Positions 7,726 to 16,098 are shown, counted from the first letter of the stretch. The stretch: 64,000 nucleotides of DNA from Streptomyces sp. NBC_01707 (GCF_041438805.1 NZ_CP109190.1:5766001-5830000); one strand, 5' to 3'. Numbers and translations: made by a program. Notes: a model not told the origin generated them from the sequence alone.

Positions 7726-9185
7726 CCACCGCACCCCAGCGCCTCTTCATCGGCGGAGAGTGGACCGAGCCCGACCACGGCCACTACGAGGTGATCGATC
7801 CGGCCACGGAGCAGACCGTCGGTCTCGCACCCGAGGCGAGCCGCGAGCAGGTGTACGCGGCGGCCGCCGCGGCCCGTGAGGCCTTCCCCGCCTGGTCCCG
7901 CACCCGCCCCGAGGAGCGGGCCACGATTCTCGACCGCGCCGCCGACCTGATGCACCGCGACCTCACCGCCAACGCCGCGCTCGCCCGGGCGGAGAGCGGC
8001 GCGACGACGGGAACGGCGCGGTCCATGCAGGTCGCCGTCGGCGCGGCCCGCTTCCGGCGGTACGCGAAGGGCGCCCTGGAGCCCGTCGAGGAGGCGATCG
8101 CGCCGCAGATCAACGAGGCAGGTCCGATGGGCCGGGCCGGTGTCTTCGGCGCGGTCGCCGTACGCCAGCCGGTCGGCGTCGTCACCTGCATCACCTCGTA
8201 CAACAATCCGTGGGCCAACCCGGCCGGCAAGGTCGCCCCCGCGCTCGCCATGGGCAACACGGTGGTCGTGAAGCCCGCCCCGCAGGACCCGCTCTCCGTC
8301 TACCGGATGGCTGAGGCCCTCGCCGAGGCGGGCGTGCCGTCGGGGGTCGTCAACGTCGTCACGGGTTCGGGCCCTGAGGCCGGCGAGGCGGCCGTCGACT
8401 CGCCGGACGTCGACATGGTCAGCTTCACCGGCTCCACGTCCGTCGGACGACGCATCGCCGAGGTGTGCGGGCGAGGGATGAAGCGGCAGTTGATGGAGCT
8501 GGGCGGCAAGGGCGCCGCAGTCGTCCTCGACGATGCCGATCTGGACGCGGCGGTGGCGGGCATCGGCACGACGTTCTCGTTCTACAGCGGACAGATCTGC
8601 ACGGCTCCGACGCGCGTCCTCGTGCAGCGCGGCAGCCACGACGCGCTGATCGAGAAGCTTGTCGCGTATGCGGGGCGTCTGGCGGTCGGCGACCCGGCGG
8701 CGCCGGGCACGGTCGTCGGGCCGGTCATCTCCGCCGCCCACCGCGACCGCATCGAGGCGTACGTCGATCTCGGCCGGAAGGAGGGTGCGCGGGTGGTCAC
8801 CGGCGGCGCGCGGCCGTCGCACGTCGACCGGGGCTTCTACGTCGCGCCGACGCTCCTCGCCGACTGCACCAACGACATGCGGGTCGTCCGGGAGGAGATC
8901 TTCGGCCCGGTCGTCGTGGTCGTCCCCTTCGACGACGAGGAGGAAGGCATCGCACTCGCCAACGACAGCGACTACGGACTGATCGACTACGTGTGGTCCG
9001 GGGACGTGGCCCGGGCCTTCCGGGTGGCGCGGCGGCTGCGCGCCGGCGGAGTCGGGGTGAACACGATCGGCCGGAACATGGAGGCCCCGTTCGGCGGGTT
9101 CAAGAGGAGCGGAGTCGGGCGCGACGTCGGCTCGTACGCGCTGCACGCGTACAGCGAACTGCAGGCGATCGTCTGGCCGGGCTGA
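7722..9185 (+). CDS. Aldehyde dehydrogenase family protein
   Basis: 487 residues; the ATG at 7722 overlaps the amidohydrolase stop. It is an NAD(P)-dependent aldehyde dehydrogenase: the general-base Glu is E259 in LMELGGKG and the nucleophile is C293 in GQICTAPTR. SFTGSTSVGRRIAE is the nucleotide-binding loop, and EEIFGPVVVVVPFDDEEE and PFGGFKRSG complete the family pattern. It oxidises an aldehyde to an acid (or CoA ester). Coupled to the amidohydrolase and followed by an APC permease, it suggests uptake and stepwise degradation of an amide or amine compound; that pathway is an inference. Confidence 0.93.
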   Translation: MTTAPQRLFIGGEWTEPDHGHYEVIDPATEQTVGLAPEASREQVYAAAAAAREAFPAWSRTRPEERATILDRAADLMHRDLTANAALARAESGATTGTARSMQVAVGAARFRRYAKGALEPVEEAIAPQINEAGPMGRAGVFGAVAVRQPVGVVTCITSYNNPWANPAGKVAPALAMGNTVVVKPAPQDPLSVYRMAEALAEAGVPSGVVNVVTGSGPEAGEAAVDSPDVDMVSFTGSTSVGRRIAEVCGRGMKRQLMELGGKGAAVVLDDADLDAAVAGIGTTFSFYSGQICTAPTRVLVQRGSHDALIEKLVAYAGRLAVGDPAAPGTVVGPVISAAHRDRIEAYVDLGRKEGARVVTGGARPSHVDRGFYVAPTLLADCTNDMRVVREEIFGPVVVVVPFDDEEEGIALANDSDYGLIDYVWSGDVARAFRVARRLRAGGVGVNTIGRNMEAPFGGFKRSGVGRDVGSYALHAYSELQAIVWPG

Positions 9186-9339
9186 GCACCGCTGCGGCGC
9201 GTCCGTCCGGTATGCGGACAGGCGCGGGAAAATTCTGAACCAGCACAAAGCGGACGGAGCTGCGGTTCTCGCACGGGATCCCGATCGAAGGTCGCCATTC
9301 ATCGGCAGGTCCCGTACTCGATTCTCCTTCAATTCATCG

Positions 9340-9355
9340 AATTACAGCTGCAATT
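9340..9355. promoter_or_regulatory. AT-rich imperfect palindrome upstream of the permease
   Basis: AATTACAGCTGCAATT reads the same on both strands except at one symmetric pair. It is the only AT-rich patch in the 246-base gap between the aldehyde dehydrogenase and the permease, 92 bases before the permease ATG. It may be an operator or part of the promoter. It does not match the CTGACG sites. Confidence 0.35.
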
Positions 9356-9431
9356 AAGGCGATGATTCAAGAGGGAGGTCTCGGAGTTCAGCCCTCCGGA
9401 TGTGGATATCGCAGCGCATACCGTCCCTTGT

Positions 9432-10997
9432 ATGACTCAGCTGGACGCGCGGCCCCGGGCCGGAGACGCGGTACCGGGCACCGCCCCGGCCGACGGCGGT
9501 GTACGCGGCAAGGGGCTCGGCGGGAACTCCGTCGGCCTGATGGGCAGCGCCGTCATCGGCATCTCGACCGTGGCGCCCGTCTACTGCCTGACGTCCACCC
9601 TCGGCTCCACCGCGGGCGAGGTCGGCGTCCAGATGCCCGCTGTCTTCCTGGCCGGCTTCCTGCCGATGCTGCTGGTCGCGTTCGCGTACCGCGAACTCAA
9701 CAAGGTCATGCCGGACTGCGGCACCTCCTTCACCTGGACGGTGAAGGCGTTCGGCCCGCGCATCGGCTGGATGTGCGGCTGGGGCCTGGTCATCGCGACG
9801 ATCATCGTCCTGTCGAACCTGGCAGGCGTGGCGACCTCGTACTTCTGGCTGCTCGCCGGCGAGATCACCGGTAGTGACTCGATCGCCGCGCTGGACGACA
9901 GCAAGCCCGTCCACATCCTCACCTGTCTCCTCCTGATCGCGGCCGCCACCGCGATCAGCTACCGGGGAATGACCACCACGAAGGGCCTCCAGTACGCGCT
10001 GGTGGGACTCCAACTCGTGGTCCTCGCCCTGTTCGTGGCGATGGCGGTACAGAAGGGAACGAGCGGCGACTTCGCGACGTCGGCCGACTTCTCGTGGTCG
10101 TGGCTGAACCCGTTCGCCGTGAAGTCCTTCGCGGCCTTCACCGCGGGTCTGTCTCTGTCGATCTTCATGTTCTGGGGCTGGGACACCTGCCTGACCGCCA
10201 ATGAGGAGACGATCGGCAGCGAGAAGACGCCCGGGCGTGCCGCCCTCATCGCCATGGTCGTCCTGGTGGGTTCCTACCTCGCCACTGCCGTCGCCGCCCA
10301 GATGGCCGTCGGCTCCGGCACCACCGGCCCGGGTCTGGCCGACCCGGACAGCTCCGACAACGTCTTCGCCGCGCTAGCCGGCCCGGTCATGGGCCCCGGC
10401 CTCGGCATCCTGCTCTTCGTCGCCGTCCTCGCCTCGGCCGCCGCGAGCCTGCAGACCACCTTCATCCCGGTGGCCCGCACGGTGCTGGCGATGTCCACGT
10501 ACGAGGCCCTGCCCGCCTCGTACGCCCGCGTCCACCCGCGCTTCAGGACCCCGGGGAAGGCGACCGTCACGGCGGGCGTCGCCACCGGTGTCTTCTACAC
10601 CGTCATGACCCTGGTCAGCGAGCACGTCCTGGTCGACACGATCTACGCGCTCGGCCTCATGATCTGCTTCTACTACGCGCTGACGGCCTTCGCCTGCGCC
10701 TGGTACTTCCGCGCCGAACTCACCCGTTCCGCCCGGGACCTTGTCTTCAAGGGCCTCTTCCCGGTCGCCGGCGGCATCCTGCTCACCGCGGTGTTCTCCA
10801 AGACCCTCTACGACATGTGGGATCCGTCCTACGGCTCCGGTTCGTCGGTCCTCGGCGTCGGCTCGGTGTTCGTGATCGGCGTCGGGCTGCTGCTTCTCGG
10901 TGTGGTCCTGATGCTGGTGATGCAGCGCAGGAGCCCTTCGTTCTTCCGTGGAGACGTGCTGACGAAGGAGACTCCCGCGCTGGTCGTGGAGGACTGA
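9432..10997 (+). CDS. APC-superfamily amino acid permease
   Basis: 521 residues if started at ATG 9432; a GTG at 9402 would add 10 residues, and GGAGG at 9374 is too far from either, so the start is uncertain. After a hydrophilic N-terminus come about 12 hydrophobic segments. The first holds the APC unwound-helix signature (GSAVIGISTVAPVYCLT), and FMFWGWDTCLTANEET lies in the middle. The family imports amino acids or amines by proton symport or exchange. It lies downstream of the amidohydrolase/aldehyde dehydrogenase pair in the same direction, but the 246-base gap suggests its own promoter. Confidence 0.87.
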   Translation: MTQLDARPRAGDAVPGTAPADGGVRGKGLGGNSVGLMGSAVIGISTVAPVYCLTSTLGSTAGEVGVQMPAVFLAGFLPMLLVAFAYRELNKVMPDCGTSFTWTVKAFGPRIGWMCGWGLVIATIIVLSNLAGVATSYFWLLAGEITGSDSIAALDDSKPVHILTCLLLIAAATAISYRGMTTTKGLQYALVGLQLVVLALFVAMAVQKGTSGDFATSADFSWSWLNPFAVKSFAAFTAGLSLSIFMFWGWDTCLTANEETIGSEKTPGRAALIAMVVLVGSYLATAVAAQMAVGSGTTGPGLADPDSSDNVFAALAGPVMGPGLGILLFVAVLASAAASLQTTFIPVARTVLAMSTYEALPASYARVHPRFRTPGKATVTAGVATGVFYTVMTLVSEHVLVDTIYALGLMICFYYALTAFACAWYFRAELTRSARDLVFKGLFPVAGGILLTAVFSKTLYDMWDPSYGSGSSVLGVGSVFVIGVGLLLLGVVLMLVMQRRSPSFFRGDVLTKETPALVVED

Positions 10998-11034
10998 GCG
11001 GCCACCCGCGGGTGCGTGGGGGGCGGGGCGGCGA

Positions 11035-11766
11035 TCAGGCGGCCGTGCGCCAGTAACCCAGCGCGTTCACCCGTTCCTTGGCGACGGCCAGTTCCTTGCG
11101 TACGTACGTGGCCAGCGAGCGCGTCGTGGCCGTGTCGCAGGCGATCCAGATGTACGCCTCCGAGGGGTCGCCGAGCAGCGCGGGCAGCGCGGCCCTCACC
11201 TCGTCGACCAGGTGGGCACCCGCGTCGCGGCGCGGCACCCTGTGCAGGGTGTGGCGGTCCGGGTCCAGCCGGAACGGCAGTTCCTCGTCGGAGTCGTGCG
11301 TCGTCTCGAACCAGATCGTCGCCGGGGTCCGCGGGGCCGCGTCCAGCAGGGAGTTGATGGCGGGCAGGGAGGCCGGGTCGCCGATCACGAAGAGCCGGGC
11401 GGGCCGTGGCTCGGGCAGGGTGAAGCCGGTGCCCTGGAGCGTCGCCTCGATGGTGTCGCCGGGCTGCGCCTTTCGTGCCCAGTCGCTCGCGGCGCCGTCG
11501 TGCAGGGCGAATTCGAGACTGAACGTCCCGGTGGCCGGGTCCGGGTCGACCAGGGTGTAGGCGCGCTGGTGCGGTCTGCCCGCCTGCTCGAACCAGATCC
11601 TGACCCACATCGTCGGGTGCGCGCCGCCGGTCGCGGCGAGCAGCCCGCCGTCGGTCAGATGCACCCGGCGGAAGTCGTCGGTGACCTGTTCGGCCCCGGT
11701 CACGGTGAACTCGAAGTCCTTCCCGCGCATGAGTTTGAGGACGACGCCCTCCCAGCCATGCCCCAC
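11035..11766 (-). CDS. Siderophore-interacting protein (FAD-dependent ferric-siderophore reductase)
   Basis: 243 residues from GTG at 11766, with GGGAGG on the minus strand upstream. It is a ViuB-type protein: an N-terminal FAD-binding domain with RAYTLVDPD (the RxYT/S FAD motif) and a C-terminal SIP domain beginning LFVIGDPASLPAI and ending in AYIWIACDTATTRSLATYVRKEL. These proteins reduce the iron of imported ferric siderophores so that it is released in the cytoplasm. The gene is divergent from the DesG-DesH gene across a perfect iron box, so both should be induced by iron starvation. That pairing supports a role in desferrioxamine-type siderophore use. Confidence 0.92.
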   Translation of the reverse strand: MGHGWEGVVLKLMRGKDFEFTVTGAEQVTDDFRRVHLTDGGLLAATGGAHPTMWVRIWFEQAGRPHQRAYTLVDPDPATGTFSLEFALHDGAASDWARKAQPGDTIEATLQGTGFTLPEPRPARLFVIGDPASLPAINSLLDAAPRTPATIWFETTHDSDEELPFRLDPDRHTLHRVPRRDAGAHLVDEVRAALPALLGDPSEAYIWIACDTATTRSLATYVRKELAVAKERVNALGYWRTAA

Positions 11767-11804
11767 AGCTGTCTCCCTCCCCGGAGATCCATCTCAGATC
11801 GCTT

Positions 11805-11823
11805 TTAGGTTAGGCTAACCTAA
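11805..11823. promoter_or_regulatory. Iron box (DmdR/IdeR operator)
   Basis: TTAGGTTAGGCTAACCTAA is a perfect 19-bp palindrome identical to the actinobacterial DtxR/IdeR/DmdR1 consensus. It lies 38 bases from the GTG of the siderophore-interacting gene and 39 bases from the likely ATG (11863) of the desG-desH gene, so one repressor dimer pair can shut both divergent promoters when iron is plentiful. Confidence 0.95.
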
Positions 11824-11862
11824 ATTATGGGGGCCCGGGAGTCGAGCGAGGGCGGGAACGGC

Positions 11863-14532
11863 ATGCACAACGAGGTCTACCGGGACGACTGGGGCATACC
11901 CCATCTGCGAGCGGCGGGCGCCCGCGAACTCGCCTATGCCCAGGGGCGCAACGCCGCCCTGGACCGCGCCTGGCAGATCGAGGTCGAACGGCACCGGGCG
12001 CAGGGCACGACGGCCGCCTTCCTCGGTGCGGAGGCCGTGGAGTGGGACCGGTTCGCCCGACGGGCCCGGCTGGACGACACCGCCCGCCGCTGCTTCGAGC
12101 GCCTCGCTCCGGAGACCGCCGACTGGGTGCGGGCGTACGTCGACGGCGTCAACGCGGGACTGGGCGAAGGGGCGGGGGGAGCTCCCGAGTTCGCCGCCGC
12201 CGGACTCGTGCCGGGCACCTGGCAGCCGTGGACCCCGCTGGGTGTCTGGCTCGCCACCCACATCCTGTTCGCGGGCTTCCCCACCAAGCTCTGGCGCGAG
12301 GAGGTCGCCCGCCTGCTGGGCGACGACGCGATCGAACTCTTCGCCACCGACGGTCCCGGCACCTCCGGCAGCAACGGCTGGCTCGTCACCGCCGAGCGCA
12401 CCACGACCGGGGCGCCGATCATCGCGGGCGACCCGCACCGGTTCATCGAGGACCCCGGCGTCTACCAGCAGATCCGGCTCGCCTGCCCCGAGTTCGACGT
12501 GGTGGGCCTCGCCGTCCCCGGCGTTCCCGGCATCGCGCACTTCGGGCACACCGGGGAGGTCGCCTGGGCGATCACCAATGCCATGGCCGACTACCAGGAC
12601 CTCTACCGGGAACGGCTGCGGCGTACACCGGCCGGCGGGGTGCAGGCGCTCGGTCCCGACGGCTGGGAGACGGCCGCCTCCCACATCGAGACCATCGAGG
12701 TGGCGGGCGCCGCCACGGTGACCGTCGAGGTCGTCGAGACCGGCCGCGGGCCGGTGATCAGCGGCGGACCGGACAGCGGCGAGGAAGCCGTCAGCCTCCG
12801 CCACCCGCCCCGCGTCACCGGCGAACTCGGCTTCGACGCCCTGCCCGCACTGCTCCGCGCCCGCACGGTCACCGACCTCGACGTCGCCCTGGACCGCTGG
12901 GTGGAGCCCGTCAATGTGGTCCTGGCTGCGGACACGGCGGGCGCGACGCTGCACCGGGTCGCCGGACACGTCCCCCTGCGCCCGCACACGAACCGGCTGC
13001 GTACCGTGCCCGCCTGGGACGCCGCGTACGCCTGGCAGACCCGCCGCGCACCGATGGTGCGCGCGGACGTCCACGGCGCGGCGGTGATGGCCAACCAGCG
13101 CGGGATCGCCGCCCCGCTCGGCGTCGAGTTCGCACCCCCGCACCGCGCCGACCGGATCCAGGAACTGCTCGACGAGTCCGCCCGCTGGACCGCCAAGGAC
13201 ATGGCGGCCGTTCACATGGACACCCATCTCGCCTCAGCCGAACCCCTGTTGAGGCTGCTGGAGGAGGTGACGGAGCTCAGCGGCCCGGAGGCCGCAAGGC
13301 AGCGCGATCGGCTGCTGCGCTGGGACCGGAGGATGGACGCCGACAGCACGGACGCCACGCTGTACGCGGCACTGCGCGCCGAGGTCGTGCACCGGCTGGC
13401 GGCCCACCCGGCGCTCGCTCCGCTGCACGGTTCGGCGCACTCGGATCCGTACCCGGATCTGTTCCTCCCGTGGCTGGCGACGGTGCCGAGGATCGCCTAC
13501 GCCCTTGAGGGCCTGCTGACGGGGGACGACGGGCCGCTGACGCACGCGGACCGGGTGGCGGTGGTCGCGGGCGCGATGGAGCGCGTCGCGGGCGCGGAAG
13601 TGACACGTCCCTGGGGTGAGTTGCACCGGCTCGCGCCCTGGCGGGCGCTGCCCGGTGCCGACTCCGACGAGAGCCGGCCGGGGCTCGCGGGTGACCACGA
13701 CTGTGTGCTGTCCACGTCCAGCGTCCCTGGCGTGACCGACCGCAGCGCCCGCGGTCCCGCCGCCCGCTACGTATGGGACCTGGCGCGGCGCGAGGACAGC
13801 CTGTGGGTGGTCCCGTTCGGGGCGTCCGGAGTCCCGGGGGGCGCGCACCACCGTGATCAACTTCCGCTGTGGGTACGGGGGGAGCTCGCCCCCGTCGTCA
13901 CGGACTGGAATCTGCTGCACCGAGAAGAGGAGAAGCGTGACGTGAGTGCCGAGACGAGCGCCGGGGCGCGAGCCGAGTCCGCCGTGTTCGAACGGAAGGT
14001 CGACGGCTTCGGCACGGTCTCCCTCGTCCCTGTCGATCCGGCCCGCGACCTCGACGTGCTCCACGCCTGGGTCACCGAGGACCGCGCCCGCTTCTGGGGC
14101 ATGGGCGGGTACAGCCGCGAACAGGTCCTGGAGACCTACGAGTTCCTGGACTCGCTCACCACGCACCACGCCTACCTCGCGTACTGCGGCGGCGTCCCGG
14201 TCGCGCTCTTCCAGACGTACGAGCCGGACGCCGACCCGCTCGGCGAGTGCTACGACGTACAGCCCGGCGACCACGGTGTCCATCTGCTGATCGGTCCCAC
14301 CGGCACCGGCGGACCCGTGGCGGGCTTCACCGGTGCGCTGCTCTCCGTACTCATCGACTACGTCTTCAGCGACCCCGCGCATCTGCGGGTCGTCGTCGAG
14401 CCCGACGCCCGTAACGCGAAGGGGGTCGCCCGGATGGTCCGGGCCGGCTTCGAGCTGGGTCCGGAGATCGACAAGCCGGAGAAGCGGGCCCGGCTGGCGT
14501 TCCTGAGCCGGGCGGCGGCCCTGGGCGCGTAG
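11863..14532 (+). CDS. DesG-DesH fusion: penicillin-acylase-like protein joined to a siderophore acyltransferase
   Basis: 889 residues from ATG at 11863 with GAGGGCGGG upstream; an ATG at 11827 is only 3 bases from the iron box and has no ribosome site. Residues 1 to about 690 are a penicillin-amidase-type Ntn hydrolase: SGSNGWLVTAERT supplies the Ser after Gly that becomes the N-terminal nucleophile after self-cleavage, and no secretion signal is seen. Residues about 694-889 are an AlcB/IucB-type N-acyltransferase (FWGMGGYSREQV, GDHGVHLLIGP, VVVEPDARNAKG). In other Streptomyces these are described as DesG, proposed to supply aryl-acetyl groups for arylated desferrioxamines, and an acyltransferase partner (DesH). 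Here no stop separates them. The iron box upstream implies derepression under iron limitation. Confidence 0.88.
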   Translation: MHNEVYRDDWGIPHLRAAGARELAYAQGRNAALDRAWQIEVERHRAQGTTAAFLGAEAVEWDRFARRARLDDTARRCFERLAPETADWVRAYVDGVNAGLGEGAGGAPEFAAAGLVPGTWQPWTPLGVWLATHILFAGFPTKLWREEVARLLGDDAIELFATDGPGTSGSNGWLVTAERTTTGAPIIAGDPHRFIEDPGVYQQIRLACPEFDVVGLAVPGVPGIAHFGHTGEVAWAITNAMADYQDLYRERLRRTPAGGVQALGPDGWETAASHIETIEVAGAATVTVEVVETGRGPVISGGPDSGEEAVSLRHPPRVTGELGFDALPALLRARTVTDLDVALDRWVEPVNVVLAADTAGATLHRVAGHVPLRPHTNRLRTVPAWDAAYAWQTRRAPMVRADVHGAAVMANQRGIAAPLGVEFAPPHRADRIQELLDESARWTAKDMAAVHMDTHLASAEPLLRLLEEVTELSGPEAARQRDRLLRWDRRMDADSTDATLYAALRAEVVHRLAAHPALAPLHGSAHSDPYPDLFLPWLATVPRIAYALEGLLTGDDGPLTHADRVAVVAGAMERVAGAEVTRPWGELHRLAPWRALPGADSDESRPGLAGDHDCVLSTSSVPGVTDRSARGPAARYVWDLARREDSLWVVPFGASGVPGGAHHRDQLPLWVRGELAPVVTDWNLLHREEEKRDVSAETSAGARAESAVFERKVDGFGTVSLVPVDPARDLDVLHAWVTEDRARFWGMGGYSREQVLETYEFLDSLTTHHAYLAYCGGVPVALFQTYEPDADPLGECYDVQPGDHGVHLLIGPTGTGGPVAGFTGALLSVLIDYVFSDPAHLRVVVEPDARNAKGVARMVRAGFELGPEIDKPEKRARLAFLSRAAALGA
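13927..13944 (+). promoter_or_regulatory. Internal ribosome site and GTG start at the DesG/DesH junction
   Basis: GAGGAGAAG (13927-13935) stands 6 bases before an in-frame GTG at 13942, exactly where the acyltransferase part begins. It allows DesH (196 residues) to be made separately as well as fused. A TGA in the +1 frame at 13938-13940 would end DesG here if the frame were shifted. Confidence 0.6.
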
Positions 14533-14539
14533 GGACGTA

Positions 14540-14572
14540 GGGGCCGACCGGCCGTGCCGGTCGGTCGGCCCC
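14540..14572. terminator. Bidirectional hairpin terminator
   Basis: GGGGCCGACC (14540-14549) pairs with GGTCGGCCCC (14563-14572), with further pairing inside the loop. It lies 7 bases after the desG-desH stop and 40 bases before the end of the convergent HhH gene. Confidence 0.7.
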
Positions 14573-14612
14573 GCCGGAAGCCGGTGCCGGGCCCGCGCCG
14601 ACGGGCCGCCCC

Positions 14613-15263
14613 TCAGGCCGGCGCTCCGACGTCCTCGACGACGTGCTTGTCCAGTGCGGCGCGCACCAGGGCCGCCGCGAGCACGGCCGGCCCGCGGTCG
14701 TCGGCCTGCTCCGCCAGCCGTGCGAGCTCGGCCGGCGAGGCGGGCAGCCCCAGTTTCTCCGCTCCCTGAAGAGCCTTCGCGTCCAGGAACGGCCCCGTCT
14801 CCGGCCACACGGCCTGCACTTCGCGCACGAAGATGTCCGCACCGGCCGGTCCCATGCCAGGGGTCCTGCGCAGTCCGTTCCGCAGGATGTCCAGGTCGCC
14901 GTCGGCCTCCTTGCGCAGCCGCCGCAGATCACCCCCGTACTCGACCAGCAGGAGCTCTGCACCGTCGCCGAGCTGTGTGGCGGTGCGTTCGTCGTAGCGT
15001 TGGTAGCCGCCCTCGCCCAGCGCGTCGACGCGCTGCTGCCGGGTCGCCCCGATCATCCGGTCCGGGGACCGCATGCCGTGGGCGAACAGCGCGCGTGCCG
15101 CCGCCACCGCCACGGACGCCCGGATGCGGGCGCTCAGCAGATCGCTGAGCACGAGGAGTTGGTACAGCGGCTGCGGCGTGTTCCGCAGCTGGATGCCGGC
15201 CTCGGCGGCATAGGTGGTGCCGTAGCGGCTGAGAAGGACCTCCACGGTCCCGCGGGCGGTCAT
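14613..15263 (-). CDS. Helix-hairpin-helix DNA glycosylase/endonuclease-like protein
   Basis: 216 residues; its ATG at 15263 overlaps the stop of the phosphoesterase gene by 4 bases (ATGA). Mostly helical. The segment DILRNGLRRTPGMGPAGADIFVREVQ at about 125-150 is an HhH motif of the endonuclease III/base-excision glycosylase type (LPGxGxxxA pattern). It lacks an iron-sulphur CxxC cluster, and the usual catalytic Lys is not obvious. Streptomyces genomes carry such proteins as 'endonuclease'. Coupling to a LigD-type phosphoesterase suggests shared work on damaged DNA ends. DNA binding is well supported; catalysis is not. Confidence 0.75.
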   Translation of the reverse strand: MTARGTVEVLLSRYGTTYAAEAGIQLRNTPQPLYQLLVLSDLLSARIRASVAVAAARALFAHGMRSPDRMIGATRQQRVDALGEGGYQRYDERTATQLGDGAELLLVEYGGDLRRLRKEADGDLDILRNGLRRTPGMGPAGADIFVREVQAVWPETGPFLDAKALQGAEKLGLPASPAELARLAEQADDRGPAVLAAALVRAALDKHVVEDVGAPA

Positions 15264-15898
15264 GAGGACCCGCCCCCTTCCTCGGCGGCGACCTGCTGCA
15301 GGGTGCGCCCCGTCCGGGCCGAGCGTGCCCGGTAGGGGTCGGGTGTGCCGGGCCCGTCATGGGTGGCGCGCCCGTCCCTGGCCTTGATCAGCAGCCATAT
15401 CTCCTCACCCGGGGCATCGCTCTCGCCGCCGCCCTTGAAGCGGGTGAGGGCGAACTCGCCGTGCAGCTTGGCGCCGTCGAGCCAGAAGGTCGCGTGCCCG
15501 TCCTCCAGGGACTGTTCGAACGGCACAGGTGCGCCCCAGCGGTCGTGACTGAGCGGCCGGTAGGTGCCCTGGTCCCAGACGATCACCGTGCCGCCGCCGT
15601 ACTCGCCCTTCGCGATGACTCCCTCGAACGTGCGGTACTCCAGCGGGTGGTCCTCCGTGGGGACGGCCAGCCGCTTCTCGCGCGGATTCTCCGAAGGACC
15701 GCGCGGCACCGCCCATGACTTCAATACGCCGTCGACCTCCAGGCGGAAGTCGAAGTGCATGCGCCGCGCCTGGTGGATCTGGACCACGAAACAGGGCGCC
15801 GCACCCGTCCGTCCGGCGTCGCCGCGTGGCTCGTCGGTCGTGTCGAAGTGCCGTTTGCCGCGGTAGTCCCGGAGCCGGTCGTCGTTTTCGCCGGTCAT
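15260..15898 (-). CDS. Stand-alone LigD-type DNA 3'-phosphoesterase
   Basis: 212 residues from ATG at 15898. It is the PE domain that, in multidomain LigD, trims 3'-ribonucleotides and 3'-phosphates at double-strand breaks for non-homologous end joining. The active-site set is complete and at the same numbering I recall for Pseudomonas LigD: H42, H48, D50, R52, H84 and Y88 (the MHFDFRLEVDG and EDHPLEYRTFEG motifs). There is no ligase or polymerase domain; those would be separate genes elsewhere, as is usual in actinomycetes. It is followed by the HhH protein with a 4-base overlap. The divergent MFS gene shares a 200-base upstream region. Confidence 0.92.
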   Translation of the reverse strand: MTGENDDRLRDYRGKRHFDTTDEPRGDAGRTGAAPCFVVQIHQARRMHFDFRLEVDGVLKSWAVPRGPSENPREKRLAVPTEDHPLEYRTFEGVIAKGEYGGGTVIVWDQGTYRPLSHDRWGAPVPFEQSLEDGHATFWLDGAKLHGEFALTRFKGGGESDAPGEEIWLLIKARDGRATHDGPGTPDPYRARSARTGRTLQQVAAEEGGGSS

Positions 15899-15999
15899 GT
15901 CCGGACGCCTCCTCCCGGCAGCCCCGCCCGGTGTCCCCCTTCCACTGTGTCGCGCCCGGCGGTGAAGCGCACAGGGAGGGTGGGACGCTGCGCAGGTAT

Positions 16000-16080
16000 G
16001 TTGACATCAAGTATCTTGACATCGAGACGATGCTCCCGCAGGCTCCTCTCTTGGCTCATTGATCTCTTGATGTCGAGACA
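16000..16080. promoter_or_regulatory. Cluster of TTGACATC/GATGTC repeats upstream of the MFS gene
   Basis: GTTGACATCAAG (16000-16011), TCTTGACATCGAGA (16014-16027) and TCTCTTGATGTCGAGACA (16063-16080) are variants of one motif, the last in opposite orientation. Their TCTTGAnnTCnAGA symmetry is the shape of MarR-family operators. They end 18 bases before the MFS start codon and lie about 100-180 bases from the divergent phosphoesterase gene, so the exporter is the likelier target. Confidence 0.6.
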
Positions 16081-16098
16081 TATCCGAGGGGGCATCCG

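Noticed and set aside
6585..9332. Long minus-strand open frame (915 codons) opposite the amidohydrolase and aldehyde dehydrogenase
   Set aside because: It is antisense to two well-supported enzymes, Arg/Pro-rich, without domain signatures; high GC keeps antisense frames open.
9186..9431. Riboswitch before the amino acid permease
   Set aside because: The gap has no recognisable T-box, glycine, lysine or SAM aptamer elements; only an AT-rich palindrome stands out.
11827..11862. ATG at 11827 as the DesG start
   Set aside because: It is 3 bases from the iron box with no ribosome site; ATG at 11863 has GAGGGCGGG and gives the expected N-terminus.
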